From WACF01 sp040880205 (GTDB lineage Bacteria > Pseudomonadota > Gammaproteobacteria > Pseudomonadales > Cellvibrionaceae): a stretch of 27,498 bases of DNA. Made by a program: the position numbers and the translations under genes. Location: positions 1 through 27,498 of the forward strand of contig JBBDIU010000072.1 in the NCBI GenBank assembly GCA_040880205.1. The letters are read 5' to 3'. Below are positions 1-7,951 of this stretch, piece by piece; position 1 is the first letter of the stretch, and each line of letters begins with the position of its first letter. The notes beneath the pieces are model-generated. The model did no database searches. It worked only from the letters and a program-made list of their open reading frames with translations, and was not told where the DNA came from.

Positions 1-54
1 GCGCCGATGGTAGTGTGGGGTCTCCCCATGTGAGAGTAGGTCATCGTCAGGCAT
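1..54 (+). rRNA. rrf: 5S ribosomal RNA, 3' end (partial)
   Basis: The window opens inside a 5S rRNA gene. The sequence from base 1 (GCGCCGATGGTAGTGTGGGG, then the CCCCATGTGAGAGTAGG stretch) matches the conserved 3' third of gammaproteobacterial 5S rRNA. The ending near base 54 (TCATCGTCAGGCAT) resembles the Pseudomonas type. The 5' two thirds lie outside the window. A rho-independent terminator follows immediately, as expected at the end of an rRNA operon. The exact 3' end is estimated by comparison with the remembered E. coli gene. Confidence 0.95.
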
Positions 55-62
55 TTAAATGC

Positions 63-100
63 AAAAGCCCAGTTGGGAAACCAACTGGCCTTTTTCTTTT
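63..100 (+). terminator. rRNA operon terminator (module 1)
   Basis: A stem of about 10 bp (GCCCAGTTGG paired with CCAACTGGCC, one mismatch) closes on a GAAA tetraloop. It is preceded by A4 and followed by a T-rich tract. It lies directly after the 5S 3' end. It is enclosed by a longer inverted repeat: bases 36-49 in the 5S tail are the exact reverse complement of bases 102-115. Confidence 0.9.
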
Positions 101-230
101 ATGACGATGACCTACCGCTGCGCGGTACGGTCATGGTGATGGGCCACATCCCTGTGGCCCAGGCCTTCGGCCCGCCGTCGTTCCTCCGGCGCCCAAATTT
201 GCTCTGGGCAAATTTGTCAGGCATCAAATG

Positions 231-266
231 AAAAGCCCCAGTTGGGAAACCAACAGGGGCTTTTCT
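231..266 (+). terminator. rrn-like terminator (module 2)
   Basis: AAAAGCCCC-AGTTGG, a GAAA loop, then CCAAC-AGGGGCTTTT form a stem with a single internal mismatch and a T-rich 3' side. It is a second version of the terminator that follows the 5S gene and is the best paired of the four. No gene immediately upstream needs it. Confidence 0.8.
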
Positions 267-441
267 ATTTATGACGATGACCTACCACTGCGAGGTACGG
301 TCATGGTGATGGGCCACATCCGTGTGGCTCGGCCTGCGGCCAGCGTGAAGCTGCCCAAATCTGATCCAGTCAGATTTGTCCATGGCCTTCGCCCTGCGGG
401 CAGCCTATCGGCTGTGCAAAACGGCTCTCCTGCCGTTTTGT

Positions 442-484
442 CCCATGTGAGAGTAGGTCATCGTCAGGCATTTAAATGCAAAAG
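442..484 (+). repeat. Duplicated 5S rRNA 3'-tail fragment
   Basis: This segment is a near-exact copy of bases 25-67, which are the last part of the 5S gene plus its linker to the terminator. The rest of a 5S gene is absent upstream: bases 421-440 hold a different hairpin. This is therefore a fragment and not a second functional 5S gene. Confidence 0.85.
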
Positions 485-513
485 GCCAGTTGGGAAACCA
501 ACGAGGGTTTTTC
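480..513 (+). terminator. rrn-like terminator (module 3)
   Basis: The left arm (AAAAGGCCAGTTGG) and GAAA loop are intact. The right arm (CCAACGAGGGTTTTT) has diverged, so the stem is imperfect. It follows the duplicated 5S tail fragment and ends in a T-rich tract. Confidence 0.65.
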
Positions 514-716
514 TATTCATGACGATGACCTATTCCTGCGGGGTACGGTCATGGTGACTCGGCGCATCCCTGCGCCTCGGGTCTTCGACCCGCCGTCGTT
601 CCTCCGGCGCCCTAATTGGACAAGCTACGTCCCTGTAGCTTGGCTACCGCCAGCGAAAGCTGCCCTCGCTCCCGGCGGATTGAGTGCTCCGGGCAAATTA
701 GTCAGGCATCAATTGC

Positions 717-752
717 AAAAGGCCAGTTGGGAAATTAACTGGGCTTTTTCTT
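717..752 (+). terminator. rrn-like terminator (module 4)
   Basis: AAAAGGCCAGTTGG is followed by GAAATT and AACTGGGCTTTTTC with a long T tract. The loop region differs from the other copies, but the lower stem and U-rich tail are kept. It is the last module of the array. The downstream TGACGATGACC element is degraded here. Confidence 0.7.
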
Positions 753-830
753 TTTTGGACGATGACCTCTCCCTGCGGGATACAGTTTTGGTGATGAGCC
801 AGTTGTCTCAACAATCGCGGACAGATAATT

Positions 831-1256
831 AATGATCCCAAAAGTATAGAAATGTAAATAGCCCCGTAGTTCGCTTTGCAGCGCTGGGCTTGACTGTTTC
901 GTGATCACGGAAAAGCCGGTACTATTCCATATTCCAGCCGATGACACGGTGGTCAAAAGATGCTGGAATGGTTAAAAGGTACTGGGCCCTGTTATTATCA
1001 GGCACCACTGGCAATGATGTGTCAGTTTCAAAGCGATGTCGGGTGTTCAGGAGTTCAAGCGTGGAGGCGTTGAGTTCAATTCTTGTGAGAGACCGTCTCA
1101 CTAGGCGCCGACCAGCTTCGCGCCTGGGCCGCTACCGCCTACCTGCAGCGTGGCTCGCAAGTTTTTCAGGCCCCGCAGTCGCAATCACTTATGCGCCTAC
1201 TTGTGTTTGCGGGTGCGAACGAACGAATTAAAGACATGATATCGGGAGAGTCCAGG
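831..1256. other. Intergenic region upstream of the PQQ dehydrogenase
   Basis: About 425 bases without a convincing gene, tRNA or riboswitch. Two small symmetric sites can be seen: a 10-base palindrome at 900-909 (CGTGATCACG) and a 6-bp hairpin at 1085-1101 (GTGAGA, 5-base loop, TCTCAC). Either could be an operator, but nothing else supports that. The promoter of the dehydrogenase operon must lie here or in the array upstream. Confidence 0.4.
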
Positions 1257-3182
1257 ATGATAACAACAAAACGATTGATTTCGTCATTCATCGTGAGTGT
1301 CGGGGTTCTTATTTTTGCGCCTGCGGTGCGGAGCCAGTCGGGCACGGATGTTTCTGCCGGCGATTGGCCGGATTACAATGGCAACATGGCGGCCCAGAGC
1401 TATTCGCCGCTGGATCAGATCAACGCGGAAAACGTCGGTTCTTTAGAGATCGCTTGGCGCTTTGCGACGGAAAAATTCGGCCCTTCTCCCGAGTTCAACA
1501 ATACCTCCACGCCGATAGAGGTGGACGGTGTGCTATACGCCACGGCGGGTAACACGCGCAATGTGTTGGCGCTGGATGCCACCAACGGACAACTGTTGTG
1601 GATGTGGCGTCCCCGAGAAGGTGAAAGATACGACAACGCACCGCGCAAGGGCGCCGGCCGTGGCGTGGCCTTTTGGCGTGACGGTGACAAGCAGCGCATT
1701 TTGACCATCACGCCCGGCTTTCAACTGGTATCGCTGGATGCCGAAACCGGCATTCCTGATTCAAAGTTTGGCGATAACGGTCGAGTGGATCTATTCAAGG
1801 GCCTGCGCAACGCTGACCGTTTTGATGACATCGATATTGGCTCCTCCATGCCGCCCTTTATCATGAATAACGTCGTTGTGGTGGGGCCGGCCCACCGGGT
1901 AGGCATGCGACCGCGGTCCAAGTACAACGTCAAAGGCGATGTGCGTGGCTACGATGCCCGCACGGGCAAGCATCTGTGGACTTTTCACACCATTCCCAAG
2001 GCTGGTGAATTTGGATCTGATACCTGGTTAAACGGTTCGGAAGAATACACTGGTAATGCGGGGGTCTGGGCACCGATGGCGGGGGACCCGGAACTGGGTC
2101 TGGTTTATCTACCGGTCGAATCGGCAACCGGCGACCGCTACGGCGGCGATCGCCCTGGAGCCAATCTATTCGCCAATGCCTTGGTGGCTTTGGACATCAA
2201 AACCGGTGAGCGCAAATGGTATTACCAAATTATCCATCACGATATTTGGGATTGGGACAATCCGGCTGCGCCCGTGTTGGCCGATTTGCCCAATGGTCGC
2301 AAGATCGTCATGCAAGTGACCAAGCAAAATTGGGTTTATACCTTCGACCGCAAAACCGGCGAACCCATTTGGCCGATTGAAGACAAACCGGTTCCCGCCG
2401 GTGACGTGCCCGGCGAATGGTACTCGCCCACTCAACCCTTTCCCACTAAGCCGGCTCCCTATGATCGCCAAGGTTTCACCGAAGAGGATCTGATTGACTT
2501 TACTCCGGAACTTCACGCCGAGGCTCTCGAGGCAATTAAACCATTTCGTTTGAGTCCGAACCTGTTCACGCCACCGTCGTTAAAGAACGCCGATGACGGT
2601 ACGGTTGGTGTTTTGAGTCTGCCCTCTGCAACAGGTGGCGCCAACTGGGAGGGCTCGGCCCTCGATCCGGAAACCGGGGTCCTGTATGTTCCTTCGAGAA
2701 CGGCTGTGTCGGTTTTATCGGTGGAAAAAGATGAAAATTCGGACGTGGCTTACAGCATGGCCTTCGGTGTGCGCACGCCGCGGGTTCAGGGCCTGGACAT
2801 CGTCAAGCCGCCTTACGGCCGTATCACCGCAATCGATATGAACAACGGCGATCATCTTTGGCAGGTCGCCAACGCCGATACGCCGGAACGTATCGCCAAT
2901 CATAAAGCGCTGAAGGGCGTCGATATTCCCCGCACCGGTGTGCCGACCCGTTCTGGCATTGTGTTGACCAAAACCTTGCTGTTTGTTGGCGAAGGCTCCG
3001 GCGGTGGTCCCACCTTGTATGCTCACGACAAGAAAACCGGCGAAATCGTCGCGAGAATCGAGTTGCCCAATACCCAATCGGGGGTGCCGATGACCTACGA
3101 GCACGATGGCAAGCAATACATCGCCATGTTTGTCAGTGGTAGTGGCAAGCCCACGGAGCTGGTGGCCTATGCATTACCCTAA
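1257..3182 (+). CDS. Exported PQQ-dependent dehydrogenase (glucose/quinate-dehydrogenase-like)
   Basis: A 641-residue quinoprotein of the PQQ beta-propeller alcohol/glucose dehydrogenase superfamily, expected to oxidise a sugar or alcohol in the periplasm. The family N-terminal motif (WPDYNGNMAAQSYSPLDQIN) starts near residue 37. HHDIWDWDNP (327-336) is characteristic of the membrane glucose/quinate dehydrogenase subgroup, and NWEGSALDPETG (463-474) is a PQQ-docking propeller motif. The N-terminus is a Sec signal peptide (residues 1-26) and not the multi-helix membrane anchor of Gcd. There is no CXXCH haem motif, so an external electron acceptor is needed. The start at 1257 fits the signal peptide and has a GGGAGAG site upstream; 1236 is an in-frame alternative. 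The YceI gene follows 48 bases later, so the two are probably co-transcribed. The substrate cannot be read from sequence. Confidence 0.92.
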   Translation: MITTKRLISSFIVSVGVLIFAPAVRSQSGTDVSAGDWPDYNGNMAAQSYSPLDQINAENVGSLEIAWRFATEKFGPSPEFNNTSTPIEVDGVLYATAGNTRNVLALDATNGQLLWMWRPREGERYDNAPRKGAGRGVAFWRDGDKQRILTITPGFQLVSLDAETGIPDSKFGDNGRVDLFKGLRNADRFDDIDIGSSMPPFIMNNVVVVGPAHRVGMRPRSKYNVKGDVRGYDARTGKHLWTFHTIPKAGEFGSDTWLNGSEEYTGNAGVWAPMAGDPELGLVYLPVESATGDRYGGDRPGANLFANALVALDIKTGERKWYYQIIHHDIWDWDNPAAPVLADLPNGRKIVMQVTKQNWVYTFDRKTGEPIWPIEDKPVPAGDVPGEWYSPTQPFPTKPAPYDRQGFTEEDLIDFTPELHAEALEAIKPFRLSPNLFTPPSLKNADDGTVGVLSLPSATGGANWEGSALDPETGVLYVPSRTAVSVLSVEKDENSDVAYSMAFGVRTPRVQGLDIVKPPYGRITAIDMNNGDHLWQVANADTPERIANHKALKGVDIPRTGVPTRSGIVLTKTLLFVGEGSGGGPTLYAHDKKTGEIVARIELPNTQSGVPMTYEHDGKQYIAMFVSGSGKPTELVAYALP

Positions 3183-3230
3183 TTAAATTTTCACCCCACG
3201 GTAACTTAATTATCAGGAGTTGGAATTACC

Positions 3231-3830
3231 ATGCAAAGCATCTTTAGCCAAACGCCGCGGGCGCCTCTTTACCGAACGGCGCTTGCGTCGCTGTTACTGC
3301 TCGCCGGCGTGCACGCCCACGCCGCCACCTGGGTGCTTGACCCGAACGAATCCCGCGTTTTCTTCAAGTATTCATACAAAGGCACTCCCTACCAGGGCGA
3401 ATTTAAAAATGTGGAAGCCGTCTTCGAGATCGATCCCATGAAGCCTGGCTCCTGTAAATTCGACGTCACTATCCCGATTGGCGATATCGAAGTCGACTCC
3501 GCCGAGGTTAAGGATTATCTGCTCGATATTGAATTGTTCGATGTGGATCAATTTCCCACCGCCACGTTCAAGGCTGAAAAATGCCGCTTGCTATCGGCGA
3601 CTTCTTTTGCCTCCGACGGCACACTGACCATCCGCGACCAGGCCCACCCGATCACTTTTCCGTTTGATCTCGAGGTGGAAGTGTATGACGGTCAAGTGCG
3701 GTTTCACCTAACCAGTGAAGTGACGGTAGAGCGACTCAAGTACGGCGTGGGTCAGGGCTACTGGGCGAACACCGCCGAGATCCCAAACGAAGTGGTCATC
3801 GAAGTGGACGTTTACGCCGCCCAGCAGTAA
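3231..3830 (+). CDS. YceI-family periplasmic protein
   Basis: A 199-residue exported protein of the YceI family, lipocalin-like beta-barrels of which some members bind polyisoprenoids. After a signal peptide ending near AHA-A (residue 31), the mature part begins with the family pattern (WVLDPNESRVFFKYSYKGT). The conserved core DYLLDIELFDVDQFPTATF and the later LTIRDQAHPITFPF follow. The start has an AGGAG site 9-13 bases upstream. It lies between the PQQ dehydrogenase and a second YceI-family gene. That arrangement suggests the proteins handle a lipophilic quinone or substrate together, but this is inference. Confidence 0.88.
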   Translation: MQSIFSQTPRAPLYRTALASLLLLAGVHAHAATWVLDPNESRVFFKYSYKGTPYQGEFKNVEAVFEIDPMKPGSCKFDVTIPIGDIEVDSAEVKDYLLDIELFDVDQFPTATFKAEKCRLLSATSFASDGTLTIRDQAHPITFPFDLEVEVYDGQVRFHLTSEVTVERLKYGVGQGYWANTAEIPNEVVIEVDVYAAQQ

Positions 3831-3924
3831 TGGGGTGGCAAAATCCCTGTAACGCGTTGTTAATCCGACTATCTTTGTTTGCGGGTTAGAAATAAAATAA
3901 CTTTCTTGTCAGAAGGTATAACCA

Positions 3925-4566
3925 ATGCTTTTCGAATCACGTAAGAGATGCGGCGTGTATGCGCTGATATTAGCCTGTTCGACATTATTGCTTTCCTGCG
4001 ATCGTGTGCTCACCCCCGATTTCAAAACTGAAGTTGTGGAGATGCGATCCGGTGCATACTCGTTGGATAAAGATCACGCAGCTCTATTGTTTAAAGTGAA
4101 TCATCTGGGTTTTTCTTCCTATATTGGCCGTTTCAACGATTTCGATGCCACTTTGGATTTTGATCCCGAGGATATTGCCAATTCCAGTCTGGAAGCCGTT
4201 ATCGATATGACCTCAATCGATGTGGATAATCCTGAATTTGCGGAAGATCTCCGCGGTTCAGACTGGCTGGACGTGGAGAACTTTCCCCAAGCGGTGTTCC
4301 GGACAACTCGTTTTGTCGAGTCAACTGGAGAAAACACATTTACCTTTGAAGGCGACCTGACGTTCCACGGTGTTACAGCACCGGTAATGCTAGAGGTTGC
4401 TTTCAACGGGGGAGGCCGCAATTTTTTAACGAGAAAATTCACCCTCGGTTTTGCGGCGAGCACCGTGTTTAAACGATCCGATTTTGGTGCAGACAACATG
4501 GTGTCTTTTGGCGTTGGTGACGATATTGAATTGGAAATTCATGCTGAATTTCAAGCCAATGATTGA
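3925..4566 (+). CDS. YceI-family lipoprotein
   Basis: A second YceI-family protein, 213 residues, with a lipoprotein signal: hydrophobic residues 12-24 and the lipobox LLLSC with Cys25 as the lipidated residue. Family hallmarks are YSLDKDHAALLFKVNHLGFS near residue 45, DWLDVENFPQAVFRTT and LTFHGVTAPVMLEVAF. It is only distantly similar to the YceI protein just upstream, so it is not a recent duplicate. An AGAAGG ribosome-binding site lies upstream. The 94-base gap from the previous gene has no clear terminator, so the three-gene block may be one operon ending at the terminator at 4702-4754. Confidence 0.9.
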   Translation: MLFESRKRCGVYALILACSTLLLSCDRVLTPDFKTEVVEMRSGAYSLDKDHAALLFKVNHLGFSSYIGRFNDFDATLDFDPEDIANSSLEAVIDMTSIDVDNPEFAEDLRGSDWLDVENFPQAVFRTTRFVESTGENTFTFEGDLTFHGVTAPVMLEVAFNGGGRNFLTRKFTLGFAASTVFKRSDFGADNMVSFGVGDDIELEIHAEFQAND

Positions 4567-4701
4567 TGCTTTAAAGCACTGACTGGCGCGAAGAACAGAA
4601 AGAGGTTTGAAGATTGAATAATTGGGTTGCCTGCCCAACCTGTGATTGACACATGAATAAGCTGTAGGCTTTGATTAAAGCAGAACGATTCAACGTTAGC
4701 C

Positions 4702-4754
4702 AAAAAAGGGGCGGAGAAAAAATACTAATGTATTGATGCTCCGCTCCTTTTTTT
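4702..4754. terminator. Bidirectional intrinsic terminator between convergent genes
   Basis: A6-GGG-GCGGAG at 4702-4716 pairs with CTCCGC-TCC-T7 at 4739-4754 (one G-T wobble), leaving a loop of about 22 bases. The A tract on one side and the T tract on the other let it work for both converging genes, the YceI lipoprotein and the minus-strand esterase. Confidence 0.85.
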
Positions 4755-4765
4755 GGGGCGCCCAG

Positions 4766-6295
4766 CTATTCTCTAGGCGGCGGTGCTACGTAAGCATCCT
4801 CGATTCCCGTTTTGGCTTCCAGGGTACCGCCGATATCGAGATAGCGGTTGTTTTCTTCCGTGTAAGTTGGCCACTCCACTAAACCGTCGACGCTGGGATC
4901 GCCGGTTTTGGCGAATTGGGCCCAGATGGTTGCGGCGTTATCGGCAACGGTCATGTCCAATTCGTCGTGTTCCGGTACCTCTTGCGAACAGCCACCGCCA
5001 GCGGCGAGGAATAGCGTAGTCGGCGATTGGAGGCCGATCGGGACAGCGCCGAAGACATAAGTCAGTTCCAGGCCGTGGAAGGCCACGCAGCCCTGCTCCT
5101 CTCGCCAGCCTTTCGGCAGGTGGGAAAAGTTGTAGACGTAAGTGGGTGACGAAGCGCTAGCGCTGTGCAGGTTGCCCATCAGCGGCACGCTGGTCTGCAG
5201 ACTGCGCTCGCCTTCATTGGCGCCGACGATCAAGGGAACATCCGCTTGCTTACCTTCTTTAAAAAGGTTGTGAACGGTATCGGGAATGATGTGGCCGTCC
5301 ACCACGACATTGGCCCGAAAGCCCACCTCGTCATTGCGCGCGGCGGCAATCAGGTCTTCCCAGCTTGTCTCGCGCATGGCCGGCAGCACGTTTTCGGCAT
5401 CATCGATGCCCAATGCCGCTACCAATTTCTCGCCAGTGGCTTCGGCTTCCTCCAGCATGGTGACCCGCTCCGGCGAGACCAGGGCGGAGCCGCTTTCGAC
5501 AATCGCCTTGTGGAAGAGACCTGCGGCCAGCGGCGTGGCCATTTGCGAGATGGTTTTGGTGCCGCCACCGGATTCGCCAAAGATGGTGACATTGCTCGGA
5601 TCGCCGCCGAAGGCCTGGATGTTGGCCTGAACCCATTCCAGGGAGGCTTTAAGGTCCAGCGTGCCGTAGTTGCCGGAAACGCCGTGTTCCGATTCGGCTG
5701 ACAGTGCCGGGTGGGCCAGATAGCCAATGGGCCCCAGCCGGCTGTTCACGGTAACCAGCACGACGCCCTTGCTGGGCAGCATGGGGTGGTTATAGGTGGT
5801 GGAATTGCCCGTGCCGGACGTCAACCCGCCGCCGTGGAAAAACACCATGACCGGGCGCCGGTCGTCGGCGCTCTCGGCAGCCGTGACCACGTTCAGATAT
5901 AGACAATCTTCGCTGATGGGGCCGCCGGCGCCCATGCTGCTTTCGCCTTGGGGACAGCGGTTGGGCCACTCAACGGCGTCGCGCACGCCGTCCCACGATT
6001 CAGCCGGCTGTGGCGGCTGCCAACGCAGCTCACCGAGCGGCGGTGCGGCATAGGGAATGCCACGGAATATGCGCGCCGACACACCCACTTCGGACACGGT
6101 TTCGCCACGGACGGCGCCCAATTGGGTTTCGACAACATCGCCTATTGTTTCGGCAGCCGGCATGCTGCCGGCTTCGCCGTCGGGCGTGGGCTCAGATGAG
6201 GTGCCTTGTTGAGGCGTGCCGCCTGGATCGCTACAAGCAACCAGAAACGCGGTGATCATTAACCCGATGAGAATTCGGAGATTCAGTCTGGACAT
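4766..6295 (-). CDS. Type-B carboxylesterase, lipoprotein
   Basis: A 509-residue alpha/beta hydrolase of the carboxylesterase/para-nitrobenzyl esterase family that hydrolyses carboxylic esters, exported and lipid-anchored. The start at 6295 gives a signal ending in the lipobox LVAC (Cys21) and has an AGGTG site upstream; a longer in-frame start (6469) has no such support. Motifs: EDCLYLNV (129-136), oxyanion-hole FFHGGG (152-157), nucleophile elbow GESGG with Ser242, acidic residue in GANEGE (Glu361), and catalytic His407 in HGLELTYVFG. The Glu-to-His spacing is about 46 residues, against roughly 90 in PnbA-type enzymes, so a cap segment seems missing. The linker at residues 22-50 is rich in Pro, Ser, Thr and Gly. 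It is a single gene with its own upstream region. Confidence 0.92.
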   Translation of the reverse strand: MSRLNLRILIGLMITAFLVACSDPGGTPQQGTSSEPTPDGEAGSMPAAETIGDVVETQLGAVRGETVSEVGVSARIFRGIPYAAPPLGELRWQPPQPAESWDGVRDAVEWPNRCPQGESSMGAGGPISEDCLYLNVVTAAESADDRRPVMVFFHGGGLTSGTGNSTTYNHPMLPSKGVVLVTVNSRLGPIGYLAHPALSAESEHGVSGNYGTLDLKASLEWVQANIQAFGGDPSNVTIFGESGGGTKTISQMATPLAAGLFHKAIVESGSALVSPERVTMLEEAEATGEKLVAALGIDDAENVLPAMRETSWEDLIAAARNDEVGFRANVVVDGHIIPDTVHNLFKEGKQADVPLIVGANEGERSLQTSVPLMGNLHSASASSPTYVYNFSHLPKGWREEQGCVAFHGLELTYVFGAVPIGLQSPTTLFLAAGGGCSQEVPEHDELDMTVADNAATIWAQFAKTGDPSVDGLVEWPTYTEENNRYLDIGGTLEAKTGIEDAYVAPPPRE

Positions 6296-6900
6296 AGCTT
6301 TCACCTGTTGGGAGTCACTATTTTGAGAAAAACGAGCTTTTATTAGCAATCCAAGCGTACTGTATATAGTGATCGAATTCCACAGACTGTCCCGCCGGAT
6401 TGGGAGCCACCGGCGTCGATCTGGGACATCCGGGGGATTGAAAATCTGAGCTGACGGAATAATGAGCAATTTGCTTGCAAAATCACCTGGGTATTGGGCT
6501 GGCCTGGATTCGTCACTATACGCAGGCGAGCGAGCAGCCTTTTGAATGAGAACGTCTGCAAGCTGAGGGATTGGAGGGGTTTAGCCAACGCCGCTTTTCG
6601 GCACGGTTCTGCCTTTCGCTTTTTGGTAAATTTCCGGGTTAGGGGTCGTCGCCAGGAGGCGCCCGCGGAATCCGATGACGATGTTGGTTGATACACCAAC
6701 CGACGCAAGCCCGGTTATACCGACTACTTACGAAAGTTATATGCCATAGGACAAATATTGATCTCTTCTAACTCCTGTTAGAATCGGCCACCGTCCAGCG
6801 ATGCGCATCGGTGGTCATGGGTGCCGCGTTGACAAATCAACTGAGGCAACGATCGATCCCGTCGGTGATCGTATTTCTGATAAATACCTGGGGAGCAAAC
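6296..6900. other. Divergent intergenic region
   Basis: About 600 bases between the minus-strand esterase and the plus-strand beta-helix gene. It must hold both promoters. A TTGACA-like hexamer occurs near 6830 and a small hairpin (CTAAC-TCCT-GTTAG) at 6768-6781. Open frames on both strands lack family resemblance and ribosome-binding sites. No RNA gene is recognised. Confidence 0.35.
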
Positions 6901-7749
6901 ATGTCGACGAACGAATATTCAAAACTAGTCAAAATATTTCTGCTGCATCTGATTGTAACCACCTCAATGTTCGGGCCAACGTTTGCCTTCGCTCAGGCAG
7001 CCGCGCCGAATTGCGTACCGATAACGAGAACGCCTCTCAGCATCACAGAACCGGGCACTTACTGTTTAACGCAGCACACGTTAGTAAGCCAGAATGGAAT
7101 CTCTATTCAAGCCAACGATGTCACGATCGATTTGAATGGCTATGCACTGCGGAGCGTTCGTGCTGGTCAGCCCGATGCTCAAACGTTCGGTATTTACTCA
7201 GTGGTTTCCGATGGATGGAACCTGACCGTCAAGAATGGGACCATTGCTGGTTTCGCGGCAGCCATTACCCTTGTGCGGGTGTCTAATGTGCGGATCGAGA
7301 ATGTCAAGATCGACGGGGACGCAACACAAACGTCGACGACGGGTATAGGAATCTACAACTCAACTGGACCGGTCGTTGTGCGGGACAATGAAATCGCCAA
7401 CGTGGGGTTCGGAATCAGAGTGAATGCGGCAACGGCAACCATTGAGCGAAATACCATTCAAATGCGTACGAACGCGGCAACGGGTATAGGCGTGATGCCC
7501 GTCGGCGTAGGGGGCACCTTTGTTGGGGCGAATGCGGTTGTTTCCGGGAATATGATAAACGGTTCGGGCAGTGCGGGTACCGGAATATCCTTTTCCGCGA
7601 CTGGTCTCGTTACGGACAACGTAGTTACGTATGTTGCCACCGGTATTTCCAGCAATAGCGGGGGAGGACGCTATCGAAATAATGTCGTCATTGGTGCCAC
7701 GAGACCATACTCACTCGGGCTTGGGGTTGATCTCGGCGGCAACGACTGA
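6901..7749 (+). CDS. Secreted right-handed parallel beta-helix protein
   Basis: A 282-residue exported protein with a pectate-lyase-like beta-helix fold. A signal peptide covers residues 1-32. The mature part contains repeated turns of the kind seen in this fold: GISIQANDVTIDLNGY, LTVKNGTIAGF, VRIENVKIDG, VVVRDNEIANVGFGI, ATIERNTI and GLVTDNVVTYVATGI. ANDVTIDLNGYAL is typical of beta-helix proteins of unknown substrate. No polysaccharide lyase or hydrolase catalytic motif is recognised, so a binding or structural role is as likely as an enzymatic one. The start at 6901 has a GGGGAG site just upstream; an in-frame start at 6811 would bury the signal peptide. Confidence 0.82.
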   Translation: MSTNEYSKLVKIFLLHLIVTTSMFGPTFAFAQAAAPNCVPITRTPLSITEPGTYCLTQHTLVSQNGISIQANDVTIDLNGYALRSVRAGQPDAQTFGIYSVVSDGWNLTVKNGTIAGFAAAITLVRVSNVRIENVKIDGDATQTSTTGIGIYNSTGPVVVRDNEIANVGFGIRVNAATATIERNTIQMRTNAATGIGVMPVGVGGTFVGANAVVSGNMINGSGSAGTGISFSATGLVTDNVVTYVATGISSNSGGGRYRNNVVIGATRPYSLGLGVDLGGND

Positions 7750-7951
7750 CGGCTTGGGTAACTCGATTTTAGCTGTCTGGCTAGCTCGCAAATAAATATT
7801 TAAATATTTTCCTGAAAGCGGCTGGGAGTTGAGGGGTAAGATGCATTGCCACAGGTCCGCGGCGGTCGGCGTTACTACACTAACCGGTACTACCGCTCGT
7901 GCGAGCTAACGTACATCTGATGTCGGTACCTGTCTCCAGGCGTGCGGTAAG

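Larger units (their letters stand above)
102..830. repeat. Mosaic array of rrn-terminator modules and small palindromes
   Basis: This stretch has no convincing coding sequence and is built from repeated pieces. The segment starting TGACGATGACCTAC at 102 recurs at 272 and 520, and in decayed form at 757. Each copy follows a GAAA-loop terminator and is followed by a related tract containing GGTACGGTCATGGTGA. Bases 442-484 repeat bases 25-67 of the 5S tail almost exactly. A 24-base block at 171-194 recurs unchanged at 589-612. Between them sit perfect short hairpins: 141-160, 311-330 (one wobble), 561-576 and 621-642. Short reading frames across this stretch follow the repeats and are not credible genes. 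Confidence 0.85.

Noticed and set aside
442..484. Second 5S rRNA gene
   Set aside because: Only the last part of the 5S sequence is present; the upstream two thirds are missing.
228..832. Open frames encoding 109- and 118-residue proteins in the rrn tail array
   Set aside because: They consist of the repeated terminator and palindrome modules, so the apparent protein repeats reflect DNA repeats. No ribosome-binding site or family resemblance.
941..1231. Possible 96-residue gene upstream of the PQQ dehydrogenase
   Set aside because: Low-similarity Arg/Ser-rich composition, no ribosome-binding site, overlaps the leader of the real gene.
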